This document shows, one piece after another, positions 1 to 8,043 of a DNA stretch of 50,054 nucleotides. Position 1 is the stretch's first letter. Each line of letters starts with the position of its first letter. Below the pieces are notes generated by a model, which saw only the letters and a list, made by a program, of their open reading frames with translations, had not been told where the DNA came from and did no database searches. The position numbers and the translations under genes are program-made. This stretch comes from Thermoplasmata archaeon (GTDB taxonomy: Archaea; Thermoplasmatota; E2; DHVEG-1), in NCBI GenBank assembly GCA_014894395.1, contig JADBLO010000076.1, positions 1 through 50,054 on the forward strand, written 5' to 3'.

Positions 1-78
1 TTGTTGTTTAAGGGTATCACCAGAAGGGACATATGTCCTGTCCTAACACAAAAATAAATAAACCATGATAGACCAAGG

Positions 79-116
79 TTTATATAGAATAATTATATCC
101 GCAAAAGAAGGTGATC
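79..116 (+). promoter_or_regulatory. TATA box and ribosome binding site for the first gene
   Basis: A TATA-like TTTATATA lies at 79-86 and a perfect archaeal ribosome binding site, GGTGATC, at 110-116, four bases before the ATG at 121. The Shine-Dalgarno match shows the kind of translation signal this genome uses and helps decide starts elsewhere in the window. Confidence 0.5.
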
Positions 117-120
117 ATAC

Positions 121-420
121 ATGTCCTATGTGATCTTTGAAGTCAAATCAGCAGAAGCAGGCAAAATCCAAACCATGCTCCAAGATGATGTTGTCAACAG
201 ACAAAGCATCGTGATACGAGATGCAAATTCACTTGACATGAAAGGAGCAGTGTCTTACCTGAAAGTTGAGGGAAGTCCAGAAGGACTCAAGCGTGCAAAA
301 GAGCTTGCCAAAGAACTTGGGATGAAAAAGCTTCCTGATAAAAAAGCAAAAAAAATCGATGAGAAGATAAAAGAGCAAGAGGATTCTGCTGCGACCGGCA
401 TGGGCATGATATTCGATTAA
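121..420 (+). CDS. Small conserved-looking protein of unknown function, 99 aa
   Basis: I do not recognise this protein. The start is secure because GGTGATC precedes the ATG by four bases. The first 75 residues alternate predicted strands and helices (beta at 2-8, helix 10-20, beta 28-33, beta 45-51, helix 54-67), a pattern like a small ferredoxin-like or ACT-like fold. A lysine-rich, charged linker follows, then a short tail ending GMGMIFD. There are no cysteines, signal peptide or membrane segment, so it is probably cytosolic. It stands alone: its stop is five bases from the stop of the convergent deacetylase-family gene. The fold is an inference from residue pattern only. Confidence 0.7.
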   Translation: MSYVIFEVKSAEAGKIQTMLQDDVVNRQSIVIRDANSLDMKGAVSYLKVEGSPEGLKRAKELAKELGMKKLPDKKAKKIDEKIKEQEDSAATGMGMIFD

Positions 421-425
421 ACGGT

Positions 426-1433
426 TCAGAGTTCCCAATAAGGTCCTAATTCTTTTTTCATTTTATCGATGACAGTTTTGACATCGTCATTTCCTTTTAC
501 CGGGTCGTCAAACAGAAGCGGATACGACATCAGTTGTCCGACTTGCGACAAGAAGCATTTGCCGATCCATTGCAGGTTATACCCGCCCTCCAGGGTGCAG
601 ACGATTCTTGGTTGAACCTCCTGGAATCGCCTGACCATTTCACCGAAGAAATTCGCGGTAAGCTTGAGCCCACCCAGTTGATCGGAATGGTGCGAATCAT
701 ACCCTGCAGAGATGATGATAAGGTGCGGTTTGAACTGTGTGGTGATCGGGATAAATATCTCGTCGAAGAGCTGTGAGACCGCGTCGTCACCATGACCGAA
801 CCCAAGCGGGGCGTTTATCGTATACCCTTTGCCTTCCCCTTCACCTATCTCACTCGCATCTCCGGTTCCTGGATAATGCGGTGATAAATGAAATGATTGG
901 TACATGACATCTTTTCGTTTGTAGAAAATCGATTGAGTACCGTTCCCGTGATGAACATCATGATCAAAAATAAGGACTCGTTTCCCTTTCTTCGACAGTG
1001 CATGCGCTGCAAGTCCTGCGTTGTTAAACAAACAGAAACCCATGGACCGCTCTGCAGAGGCATGATGACCAGGGGGTCGCACCAACGCATAAGCATTTGG
1101 AGCATCTCCCTCCACAACGTTTCTGCAGACAGAAGCGACTCCCCCTGCTGCGAGCCGTGCGGTTTCGTAATCTGATTTACAGACATACGTATCCAAGTCA
1201 ATCCACGAGTCACCATGTTCGCTGATCTCTTTAACGCGTTGAATCATCTCCTCAGAATGGACTTCATACAGCAGTTTCTCAGGAAGCATCTCTGGTTCTA
1301 TGAATTGAAGTTTTTTGTAAAACGGTGCCTGTTCAAGGGCGTCAAGCATCACGTAGAGACGGTCCGCGTTCTCCGGGTGATCCGCGGTATCATGCTTGTT
1401 AAATTCATCGGAAAACACAATCGGTGTCGTCAT
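426..1433 (-). CDS. Histone deacetylase / acetoin utilization (AcuC) family amidohydrolase
   Basis: This is a zinc-dependent deacetylase of the arginase/deacetylase fold. The diagnostic motifs are in order: RPPGHHA (active-site histidines), NNAGLAA, DHDVHHGNGTQ (zinc-binding Asp and His) and SAGYDSHHSDQLGG (second metal Asp). Length is about 335 residues, normal for prokaryotic class II-like or AcuC-type members. The open frame begins with TTG at 1448, but the ATG at 1433 (MTTPIVFSDEF) puts the conserved first strand at the N-terminus, so I prefer it. Archaeal members may act on acetyl-lysine proteins, acetylpolyamines or other small acetyl compounds; the sequence does not decide which. It is transcribed divergently from the polymerase gene and is not in an evident operon. 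Confidence 0.9.
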   Translation of the reverse strand: MTTPIVFSDEFNKHDTADHPENADRLYVMLDALEQAPFYKKLQFIEPEMLPEKLLYEVHSEEMIQRVKEISEHGDSWIDLDTYVCKSDYETARLAAGGVASVCRNVVEGDAPNAYALVRPPGHHASAERSMGFCLFNNAGLAAHALSKKGKRVLIFDHDVHHGNGTQSIFYKRKDVMYQSFHLSPHYPGTGDASEIGEGEGKGYTINAPLGFGHGDDAVSQLFDEIFIPITTQFKPHLIIISAGYDSHHSDQLGGLKLTANFFGEMVRRFQEVQPRIVCTLEGGYNLQWIGKCFLSQVGQLMSYPLLFDDPVKGNDDVKTVIDKMKKELGPYWEL

Positions 1434-1463
1434 ACAATCGCGACTCAAGATGTCACAACTATC

Positions 1464-1472
1464 TTATAATAT
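1464..1472 (+). promoter_or_regulatory. TATA-like element in front of the polymerase gene
   Basis: The 66-bp gap between two divergent genes contains TTATAATAT at 1464-1472, about 28 bases before the GTG at 1500. This would fit an almost leaderless polymerase transcript. It is a motif match only. Confidence 0.3.
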
Positions 1473-1499
1473 TAATTCTAAGGTTTAAGTACAACCAAT

Positions 1500-4400
1500 G
1501 TGTTAACGGTCAAAAACGATGTTGGGGAAAACGAGGCAATGACTGATCTGCTCTTAGGACTCTCACCAAATTATCTGTATTTTCAAGGAAAGCAGCCGCA
1601 ACTTGTCTCAGAGCTGCACCATCCTTATTTTCTGGCATTCCCCCCCGCAACAGCGGATGCAAAAACCGCTCGGAATAAACTTCTGGAACAATGGAAACAA
1701 AACAAGGAAGATCATCCGAAACTATCAAAAATCACATCAATTGGAGAGCTTGAATCATACCGGAGTTTCTGTGATTTTACCAAAAAACGAGACGTCTTTA
1801 AAGTATATACGAAAGAATCCTACGTGGTTCCTGAGATCAGTGATTATTTGTTTTTTGAACACGAGTTGTACACCGCTGAGCATGATATCCCGTACCATCA
1901 GCGGGCATTGGTTGACCTTGCTGCAGAAGGTACAGCCTGGTTGTTTGACACGAAAGGAGAAAAAAAAAAGCTCAAGGTATTGGTCTATGATATTGAAACG
2001 ACCCAGTATGAAGAAGGAAAACCACAGATTCCTATCGACATCCTCGGGCACGCCTGCTTTAACATTACTATCGAGTCAGAGAAAAACCTTCAAAAAGAAG
2101 AGTTCAGTTTTGAGATCCGGGAGAGCCCGTCGCATTGGAAGGATGTTGAGGTCGTTCAATATCTTTCCCGTACCGTAGATGAGGAGATTGTAAGTCTGCT
2201 GGCGTTCTGCAAGCTTGCGAAAGACGCTGATATCATCTCAGGACATAACATCGTTGGTTTTGATAACGTCCATGTGCATGGCCGGATCAACTGGCTCCTC
2301 AAGAACAAATCAGATCAATTGTCGGCTGAAGAGAAGAAAACATTTCAGAATTTTGTTGGCCTGTATTGCCGGGAGGATAAGTCGTTTCATTTTGGTATCA
2401 TGGGTGCTGAAATTGTGCAGGTTTATCCATGTAGCTTTGATACGTATCTTGCTGCACGAAAGTTCTACCCATGGCTCGATGATTTCCGGTTAAAAACCCT
2501 GGCTCCGTTTCTCAATGTCCTTGTTGAAAATCGGGTGTATTTAGCGCCATCGCAGATTAAACTTGATGACCGGACAATGACGTACAACAAGCAGGATGTC
2601 CAGGAGCAGATAGGGGTCACCTTGAATTTGATTTCGCAGGCGCTACCGCTGTCGTTTACGACGTGTATGCCGTTTGACATGCTGCTTTCTTCTGGTGCGG
2701 TGAACATGTGGGATCACATGGCGTTGCTGCGGGGGGCCGCGCATAAAAAGATTATTCCACCTATTTGTCGCGTGAAATCAGTCTCGCAGGTCTTGGTAAA
2801 GGACTTTGGTGGGCAGACGACGAAAGATGAGATTATTCGACTGGCGAAGAAACGAAGGGAGCAGTTGTCAAAGGATTTTGTCCGGGTGTTGAAGTACGGT
2901 GAGGAGATGCCTGACTGGGTAGAATACCCACAGGTGATCTATAAAGAGCAGCAGAGTGATGATGACGAGGATGTCGTGAACTACCATATGCCTGGTGGCA
3001 TGACCATTAAACCTGACAAAGAAGCGCATTCGCATTTCATCCCCTGGTATCACGTGGTGGTCGCTGATGTCGGTGCGATGTATCCGACGATTCTAAAAGC
3101 CATGAACATTGGTGCAGATACTGTAAAACTAGCGAAAAAGAATGAACCACCGGATGCCTGGGTGTGGCTGAAGAAGCTGCCGGACGAGTTCTTCAAAGAC
3201 AGAGATGTGCTCTGGCGAAAGATAACCCCTGAGGATTCCTACGCGGATAAAGGGTACATGATCGGGATACGAATCGACACGAACCCTGGCGTCGTCAACT
3301 GTGCGATGACCGGTATTATGAACATGATTGCGAAGATAAAGCGAGAGTTAAAGGACGCTCAGACGCAAGCCCATAGCGTAGAGCTTCAGCGTTTGAAGAT
3401 GATGTATCAGAGTATGAAGGGTGCGAGGAATGCTGGTAGTGTTGATTTTTCTCAACGAATCATGCTTCAAAATCCACAAGGAGATCTTATAAATGTTCCA
3501 ATCGGAGAGTTCGTTAATAATTCGATGAAAAAATATGGATATCGGACAGAAACTTTGAACGGGACGGAATTCGAAATATCTGATATCAAAGAGAATTGGA
3601 TGGCTTTTTCAGTGAACAAAGAAGGAAAAACCGAGTTAAAACCAGTGACACAAGCAATCCGACATCGTTGGAAGGAAAAATTAATGAAAATCACTACGAA
3701 AAGCGGATATACCGTTGTGACTCCGAATCATAGTGTGTTTACTTTGAAAAATAAGAGACTCATTGATCTTGCTGCTGGTGAATTAATTGATGATTCTTTA
3801 ATCGTTCATGTCGAAAGAATTCCTAGTGTTGAACGACCACACCTGATTAATTTGATTCATGAGATAATTACCCCTGGATTTTATGCTTTCATCGAGAAAA
3901 AACAGTTACCATTACTCAAGGGGTTCGCTGAGACGCTTCGATCCCTAAATGAGAAAAGTAATGGTTCAACCCCTTATCTTAAAGTTCGCTTAGATCTTTT
4001 GAGAACTGTTGACATTCCATCGTCCGTATATCAATATATTACTGTTGGTTCGAATGGGCGGAAAGCAAGTAGGATCCCTGCAAGAGTTTCCTTAGATGAG
4101 TCACTCGCTGAATTACTCGGTTATTATATTTCTGAAGGGCATGTTTCGATTCGAATGAGAAACAGGAATCCTTTTTATTATATCTCTATTTCTTGCGCAT
4201 CCAAACAGATGCATGAGCGGATACGAACAATCATAAAAGATGTTCTTGGAGTCGATGTGTACACACTTGATCGGATGGAGGATGCGAAAGTCATTGTTTC
4301 GACGGTGCATGCCAAAGTGATTGCGTACTTTTTTGAGGAGGTTTTAAAGTGTGGTCGAGATAGTCGAACAAAACGAGTTCCATCAATGATCTTATCGTCA

Positions 4401-5744
4401 CCACCATCTGTAAAATTAGCATTCTTCCAAGCATACATGAAGGGTGATGGTAACTATAAATCAGGACAACCTTCTTCTGTTCCGTTAGGGAGATATACAA
4501 CGAACAGTCGTTGGTTGAACGAAGATCTTATCACGCTGCAGAAGCAGCTTGGAGTTAAGACAAATACGTACTTCAGACAGAAGGGACAACTCTACAATAC
4601 GAGAATGGTTGGTTATTTCAAAGGGAAAAAAGAATCCTTTGGTGATTGTTATGCAATTCCCCCGAAGACGATTGAATATGTTGATCCTACAAACGATTAC
4701 GTCTATGATATCAGTGTAGAGGGAAATGAAAATTTTTTAGATGCTAATGGAGGAATTCTCCTTCATAATACACATGGGATACTTGCTGCGCCGACGGTCA
4801 CGGGGAGGCAGTTTAACCTCTGGGGTGCTGCCGCGATTACCACGAAAGGACAGATGATCCTTGCTGATACTCTAGAGTATCTAAACAACGAGAACATTCG
4901 TGTGGTGTACGGGGATACCGATGGGATTTACATGGGTTGTTCTCGCTCCATGGGGAACATCCCTGAGTTTTCCAAAGCCGCAGGTGCCGAACTTAGCCCT
5001 GAAGACGACAAATGGATCACCAAACCAGAGGTTGCATATGCTGCAATTAAACAATGTAATATAAAATGGCAGAAAGAGCTGAAGTACCCTGAGTTTGAAC
5101 TAGAGGCAGAACACCATGATGGCATGATCTTTGTCAAACATAAGAATTACCTGATTTTTGATACGAAAAACGGTAAAATCGAGATGACTACGAAGGGAAA
5201 CAACTTCAAAGGATCGGATAAGGCGAATATCGCGCGCAAGGTCCTTGCAGAAATCATGATGACTGTACTGAAGGAGAACCCGAGTTGGGAAAAAGAAGAC
5301 GATGCACGAGCTGCGGTGAAGAATAGTATTAAGAATAAGACAAGAGAAATTGTCTCTCGGCTGGATCTTTCGAACGTTGATTTGAATGATTTAACCCTGG
5401 TGCAGGCGGTTCAGCCGGAGAAGCGATATAAATTGAATCAGGATGGGTCGTCATCGACGTTTGGGAAACGTGCGGAGGCGCTTGAGAAACTGCTTGGCCG
5501 ACCGATTCGAACCAGGGTGAAGATGAAGTTTGTGATCACGAAAAAACCGTTACCCGGTATCGCAAAGCCGTCAAAAAGTGGGGTAAAGCCGATTGATTAC
5601 ATGTACCCGGTCGACCTGGTGAAGGATCGCAAAGAGATCGATCTTGAGTGGTATAAGAAGATGGTTGAGAATTACGTGCAGGGTGCATTTGGGTTATCTG
5701 ATATCGCAGCAACAGAGCAGAAAGGATTGGATGCCTGGATGTAA
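1500..5744 (+). CDS. polB: Family B DNA polymerase interrupted by an intein
   Basis: Replicative or repair DNA polymerase with 3'-5' proofreading. The exonuclease domain shows VYDIETTQ (Exo I) and ISGHNIVGFDN (Exo II). The polymerase domain shows DVGAMYPTI (motif A), a motif B region reading MMYQSMKGARNAG / THGILAAP, and VYGDTDGI (motif C, catalytic Asp pair). The polymerase reading frame is split in motif B by a 444-residue intein (3438-4769); splicing would leave about 970 residues, somewhat longer than typical archaeal PolB. Motifs A and C depart slightly from the common SLYPS and YGDTDS forms. The frame opens with GTG at 1500; an in-frame ATG at 1539 (MTDLLLGLSP) is an equally reasonable start. 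No frameshift is seen. Function is secure; whether it is the main replicase (versus a PolD, not in this window) is not. Confidence 0.93.
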   Translation: MLTVKNDVGENEAMTDLLLGLSPNYLYFQGKQPQLVSELHHPYFLAFPPATADAKTARNKLLEQWKQNKEDHPKLSKITSIGELESYRSFCDFTKKRDVFKVYTKESYVVPEISDYLFFEHELYTAEHDIPYHQRALVDLAAEGTAWLFDTKGEKKKLKVLVYDIETTQYEEGKPQIPIDILGHACFNITIESEKNLQKEEFSFEIRESPSHWKDVEVVQYLSRTVDEEIVSLLAFCKLAKDADIISGHNIVGFDNVHVHGRINWLLKNKSDQLSAEEKKTFQNFVGLYCREDKSFHFGIMGAEIVQVYPCSFDTYLAARKFYPWLDDFRLKTLAPFLNVLVENRVYLAPSQIKLDDRTMTYNKQDVQEQIGVTLNLISQALPLSFTTCMPFDMLLSSGAVNMWDHMALLRGAAHKKIIPPICRVKSVSQVLVKDFGGQTTKDEIIRLAKKRREQLSKDFVRVLKYGEEMPDWVEYPQVIYKEQQSDDDEDVVNYHMPGGMTIKPDKEAHSHFIPWYHVVVADVGAMYPTILKAMNIGADTVKLAKKNEPPDAWVWLKKLPDEFFKDRDVLWRKITPEDSYADKGYMIGIRIDTNPGVVNCAMTGIMNMIAKIKRELKDAQTQAHSVELQRLKMMYQSMKGARNAGSVDFSQRIMLQNPQGDLINVPIGEFVNNSMKKYGYRTETLNGTEFEISDIKENWMAFSVNKEGKTELKPVTQAIRHRWKEKLMKITTKSGYTVVTPNHSVFTLKNKRLIDLAAGELIDDSLIVHVERIPSVERPHLINLIHEIITPGFYAFIEKKQLPLLKGFAETLRSLNEKSNGSTPYLKVRLDLLRTVDIPSSVYQYITVGSNGRKASRIPARVSLDESLAELLGYYISEGHVSIRMRNRNPFYYISISCASKQMHERIRTIIKDVLGVDVYTLDRMEDAKVIVSTVHAKVIAYFFEEVLKCGRDSRTKRVPSMILSSPPSVKLAFFQAYMKGDGNYKSGQPSSVPLGRYTTNSRWLNEDLITLQKQLGVKTNTYFRQKGQLYNTRMVGYFKGKKESFGDCYAIPPKTIEYVDPTNDYVYDISVEGNENFLDANGGILLHNTHGILAAPTVTGRQFNLWGAAAITTKGQMILADTLEYLNNENIRVVYGDTDGIYMGCSRSMGNIPEFSKAAGAELSPEDDKWITKPEVAYAAIKQCNIKWQKELKYPEFELEAEHHDGMIFVKHKNYLIFDTKNGKIEMTTKGNNFKGSDKANIARKVLAEIMMTVLKENPSWEKEDDARAAVKNSIKNKTREIVSRLDLSNVDLNDLTLVQAVQPEKRYKLNQDGSSSTFGKRAEALEKLLGRPIRTRVKMKFVITKKPLPGIAKPSKSGVKPIDYMYPVDLVKDRKEIDLEWYKKMVENYVQGAFGLSDIAATEQKGLDAWM
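3438..4769 (+). other. Intein with LAGLIDADG homing endonuclease inside polB
   Basis: The insert starts at Ser647 (counted from the GTG) and ends at Asn1090, with Thr as the +1 residue. N-terminal splicing blocks are visible: SVDFSQRIML at the start and TPNHSVF as the block B His. The C-terminal block reads VYDISVEGNENFLDA then ILLHN before the Thr. Two LAGLIDADG-type helices are present: ELLGYYISEGH (about 4110-4143) and AFFQAYMKGDG (about 4418-4450), so a dodecapeptide homing endonuclease looks intact. The insertion falls in polymerase motif B, a known intein hotspot. The DNA is visibly more A/T rich than the flanking polymerase sequence, as expected for a horizontally moving element. Removing it rejoins GARNAG to THGILAAP without a gap. 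Confidence 0.93.
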
Positions 5745-5880
5745 TGTATTCTCTTGGTTTTTTTAGAACAGCAAGAAAATATTGTAATCAGGTATTTTGG
5801 TACCAACTGTCCTCAGAACTGGTACCACTTGTACAACAAACCCTTTAAAAGAAGAAAGACAACACTATCGATTGAGAACT

Positions 5881-6057
5881 ATGTTAATCGTCGGACAAGT
5901 GTCAAGTAAGGAAGAGGCAAACGAGATCACGTTTATTGCGAAGCTTTTTATTGTTGGTCAGCGGGCGCGGTTTCTTGCGTCGAACAAAAAAGCTGAAATA
6001 GAGGAAGATGAAGAGGACGAAGAAGAGGAAGAAGAAGAAGAGAAAGAAGATAGTTAG
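5881..6057 (+). CDS. Small protein with an acidic tail, 58 aa, unknown function
   Basis: A short frame after polB. I place the start at the ATG at 5881 (MLIVGQVSSKEEAN); an upstream ATG at 5797 would add 28 residues of low-complexity sequence unlike a conserved protein. The first 40 residues can form a small alpha/beta unit, and the last 18 are almost all Asp and Glu. Acidic tails of this kind occur on small nucleic-acid-associated or chaperone-like proteins, but nothing specific is recognisable. The coding call rests on the frame and position only. Confidence 0.45.
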   Translation: MLIVGQVSSKEEANEITFIAKLFIVGQRARFLASNKKAEIEEDEEDEEEEEEEEKEDS

Positions 6058-6125
6058 ATGGTGTTGACCCAGCTGATGGGAATGTCGCCAGATATCAGAT
6101 TTTTTTCTCTAGACTCTGAAGCTCA

Positions 6126-6713
6126 TTACAAAAGAATATCCTCGTAACAGAGTTGCACCAGCTCATCAATCGGTTTTGTCGCATCAAGATGGACAAAACG
6201 TTTTCCTTTTGAAACCGTCAGATAATTCCTGTGAACCTTTTCTAAAAACGCGAGACGCTCAAACGGAATCAGTTCTGTTCGATGTTGAATCCTGGCTAGC
6301 GATGTTTTTGGGTCGATCACAAACAGGAACGTTCGATCAGGCACAAGAATACGACCGAGAGAAAGATCCTGCAGCCATTTCAATGGATTCTTTAACTCAA
6401 TCTCTAATTGAGCTGCTTGATACGCATACGTCGACTCCGCGTACCTGTCGCATAATACGATTTTTCCTTCATCCAACCATTTTTGAATCTGCTTGCAATG
6501 CTGGATGCGATCCGCGATAAACGTAAACGAGGTGACAAAAGGATTGGACTGCGACCGGATGCATTCCTGAACATATTTCCCTACCGTTGAATCGGTCGGC
6601 TCAAACGTCCAGACCACCTCGTACTCAGCCGATCGTAATTTCTCAGAGACCAACTTTGATATTGTGGATTTCCCTGAACCGTCAATGCCTTCAAACGTCA
6701 CAAAATGCTTCAT
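6126..6713 (-). CDS. tmk: Thymidylate kinase
   Basis: Phosphorylates dTMP to dTDP for DNA synthesis. The P-loop FEGIDGSGKST lies at the N-terminus and CDRYAEST is the DR(Y/H) dNMP-binding motif; the length of about 195 residues is normal. The frame opens at 6737, but the ATG at 6713 (MKHFVTFEG) is preceded at good spacing by GGAGAAG and overlaps the stop of priL, so I choose it. The overlap shows it is translated with priL as a two-gene operon, linking precursor supply and primer synthesis. Confidence 0.92.
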   Translation of the reverse strand: MKHFVTFEGIDGSGKSTISKLVSEKLRSAEYEVVWTFEPTDSTVGKYVQECIRSQSNPFVTSFTFIADRIQHCKQIQKWLDEGKIVLCDRYAESTYAYQAAQLEIELKNPLKWLQDLSLGRILVPDRTFLFVIDPKTSLARIQHRTELIPFERLAFLEKVHRNYLTVSKGKRFVHLDATKPIDELVQLCYEDILL

Positions 6714-7786
6714 GGTTTCTGCTTCTCCTGTTTCCATTTACTGCTATAATAACTCAACGGATGACGCACCTTTTTGCATACGTCATCCATTTTATCAACC
6801 GGACAAATCCCATACGTCCGCATCTTCTCACACCCAGGGCATTTATACTCCGTGGACGACGACGCACCCGTGATATGCTCCACCTGATACCTTGTTTTAT
6901 CTTCCTGGTAGTCAGGGGCTGAACTAAAAAGCTTTAAAATCTCATTAGTACTTAACTTGAGTGAACTAAGAAACGCAACCAACGAAAACCTACCCATATG
7001 CGGAACGTTTTCACCGGACTGAATCGCAGACAAAATATCCTTCATGCAGGGGGGAAGCTTCTCGATGCTGACTTTCCCGACCGGTGCTGCCTCGATCTTT
7101 TTCTTCTGCATCGCCAGCATGTTCTGAAACCGTTGAATATCTGAGGAGAACGTGTCGTAGACGCTTTTATCACATTCTCTGGTGAGGAGTTCTTGGTTGA
7201 TCCGTTCTCGCAATGATTCTAAAAGTATTCTAGCCAGGTCTTTATGGGAAATCGTGAGGAATCCACCACCGATACCTCGGTTCACCATTTTCCATTCCTT
7301 ATACCGCGTGGGTGCGTTGCGGAGATAATCTTTGAAAAAGATCTTAATCGTGTTTTTTTCAGGGTCGTGTTGAACAGAAACGTTGAGTTCTTGTGCGACC
7401 GCAAAAAGAAAAGAGGTAGGCTCATTGAGAAGATGTTTATACACATGGTACGCCTCACCGAGTGCATATCGTTTTTTAAAATACGAATCTCCAATACAGA
7501 CAGCAATCATTCTGGCTAAAGGGTACGATAAGATTTCCATGATGCAATCAGATTCATTTGCAAGACTCCTGTCGCCAACATCTCGATTTTTAAATGCATT
7601 ATCCAATCGTTCAATACTGATGATTCGTGCTCGTTCGTACGGAAGATCATGCAAGAGTTCATCGACAGAGGGTCCGTTTTCTTTTATGAAGAGTTTTGTG
7701 TCCTGAAGGAAGGGGTAGATTGCAAGTGTCGCAAGATTTCTCATGACAGGGGATTTAAACGTGGTATGATTAAAGAACTTTATCAT
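6710..7786 (-). CDS. priL: DNA primase large subunit
   Basis: Large, iron-sulfur subunit of the archaeal/eukaryotic-type primase, which with PriS makes RNA/DNA primers. The C-terminal half carries the cluster cysteines: PPCMKD (C247), YKCPGCEK (C316, C319), YGICP (C328) and DVCKK (C337), followed by the conserved RHPLSYY. The N-terminal helical domain includes the region around PLARMIAVCIGD. Length 358 is typical. Its stop overlaps the start of tmk. The small subunit priS is not in the window. M15 (MRNLATLAIYP) is an alternative start. Confidence 0.92.
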   Translation of the reverse strand: MIKFFNHTTFKSPVMRNLATLAIYPFLQDTKLFIKENGPSVDELLHDLPYERARIISIERLDNAFKNRDVGDRSLANESDCIMEILSYPLARMIAVCIGDSYFKKRYALGEAYHVYKHLLNEPTSFLFAVAQELNVSVQHDPEKNTIKIFFKDYLRNAPTRYKEWKMVNRGIGGGFLTISHKDLARILLESLRERINQELLTRECDKSVYDTFSSDIQRFQNMLAMQKKKIEAAPVGKVSIEKLPPCMKDILSAIQSGENVPHMGRFSLVAFLSSLKLSTNEILKLFSSAPDYQEDKTRYQVEHITGASSSTEYKCPGCEKMRTYGICPVDKMDDVCKKVRHPLSYYSSKWKQEKQKP

Positions 7787-7969
7787 CTCTTAAAGAACTG
7801 CTTTTTGCCGTATTATAAAGAAATTATGTTCGTGTTGTTTGTATTTGACTATGCGTGTAATAATGTTTTTTATGAAAGTAAAATTCGTATTCTACACAGC
7901 TTTAAAAGGAGAGATATAAGAGGTAGAAATGGAAAATATGTATCGCTGTGTATGTTGATGATGCTAGGT

Positions 7970-7983
7970 AAATATATTTATAG
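7970..7983 (+). promoter_or_regulatory. Possible promoter of the C25 peptidase gene
   Basis: The 257-bp gap after priL holds an A/T-rich run, AAATATATTTATAG, about 60 bases before the ATG at 8044, then a purine-rich CGAGGGAT as ribosome binding site. No other structure is evident in this gap. Motif match only. Confidence 0.3.
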
Positions 7984-8043
7984 GTGAATTCCTTAGGTAA
8001 TCTATAAAAAAAAAGGATAACGGGGAAAGAATCGAGGGATACC

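Noticed and set aside
7649-7987. 112-residue rightward frame
   Set aside because: Half is antisense to priL; no ribosome binding site and irregular composition.
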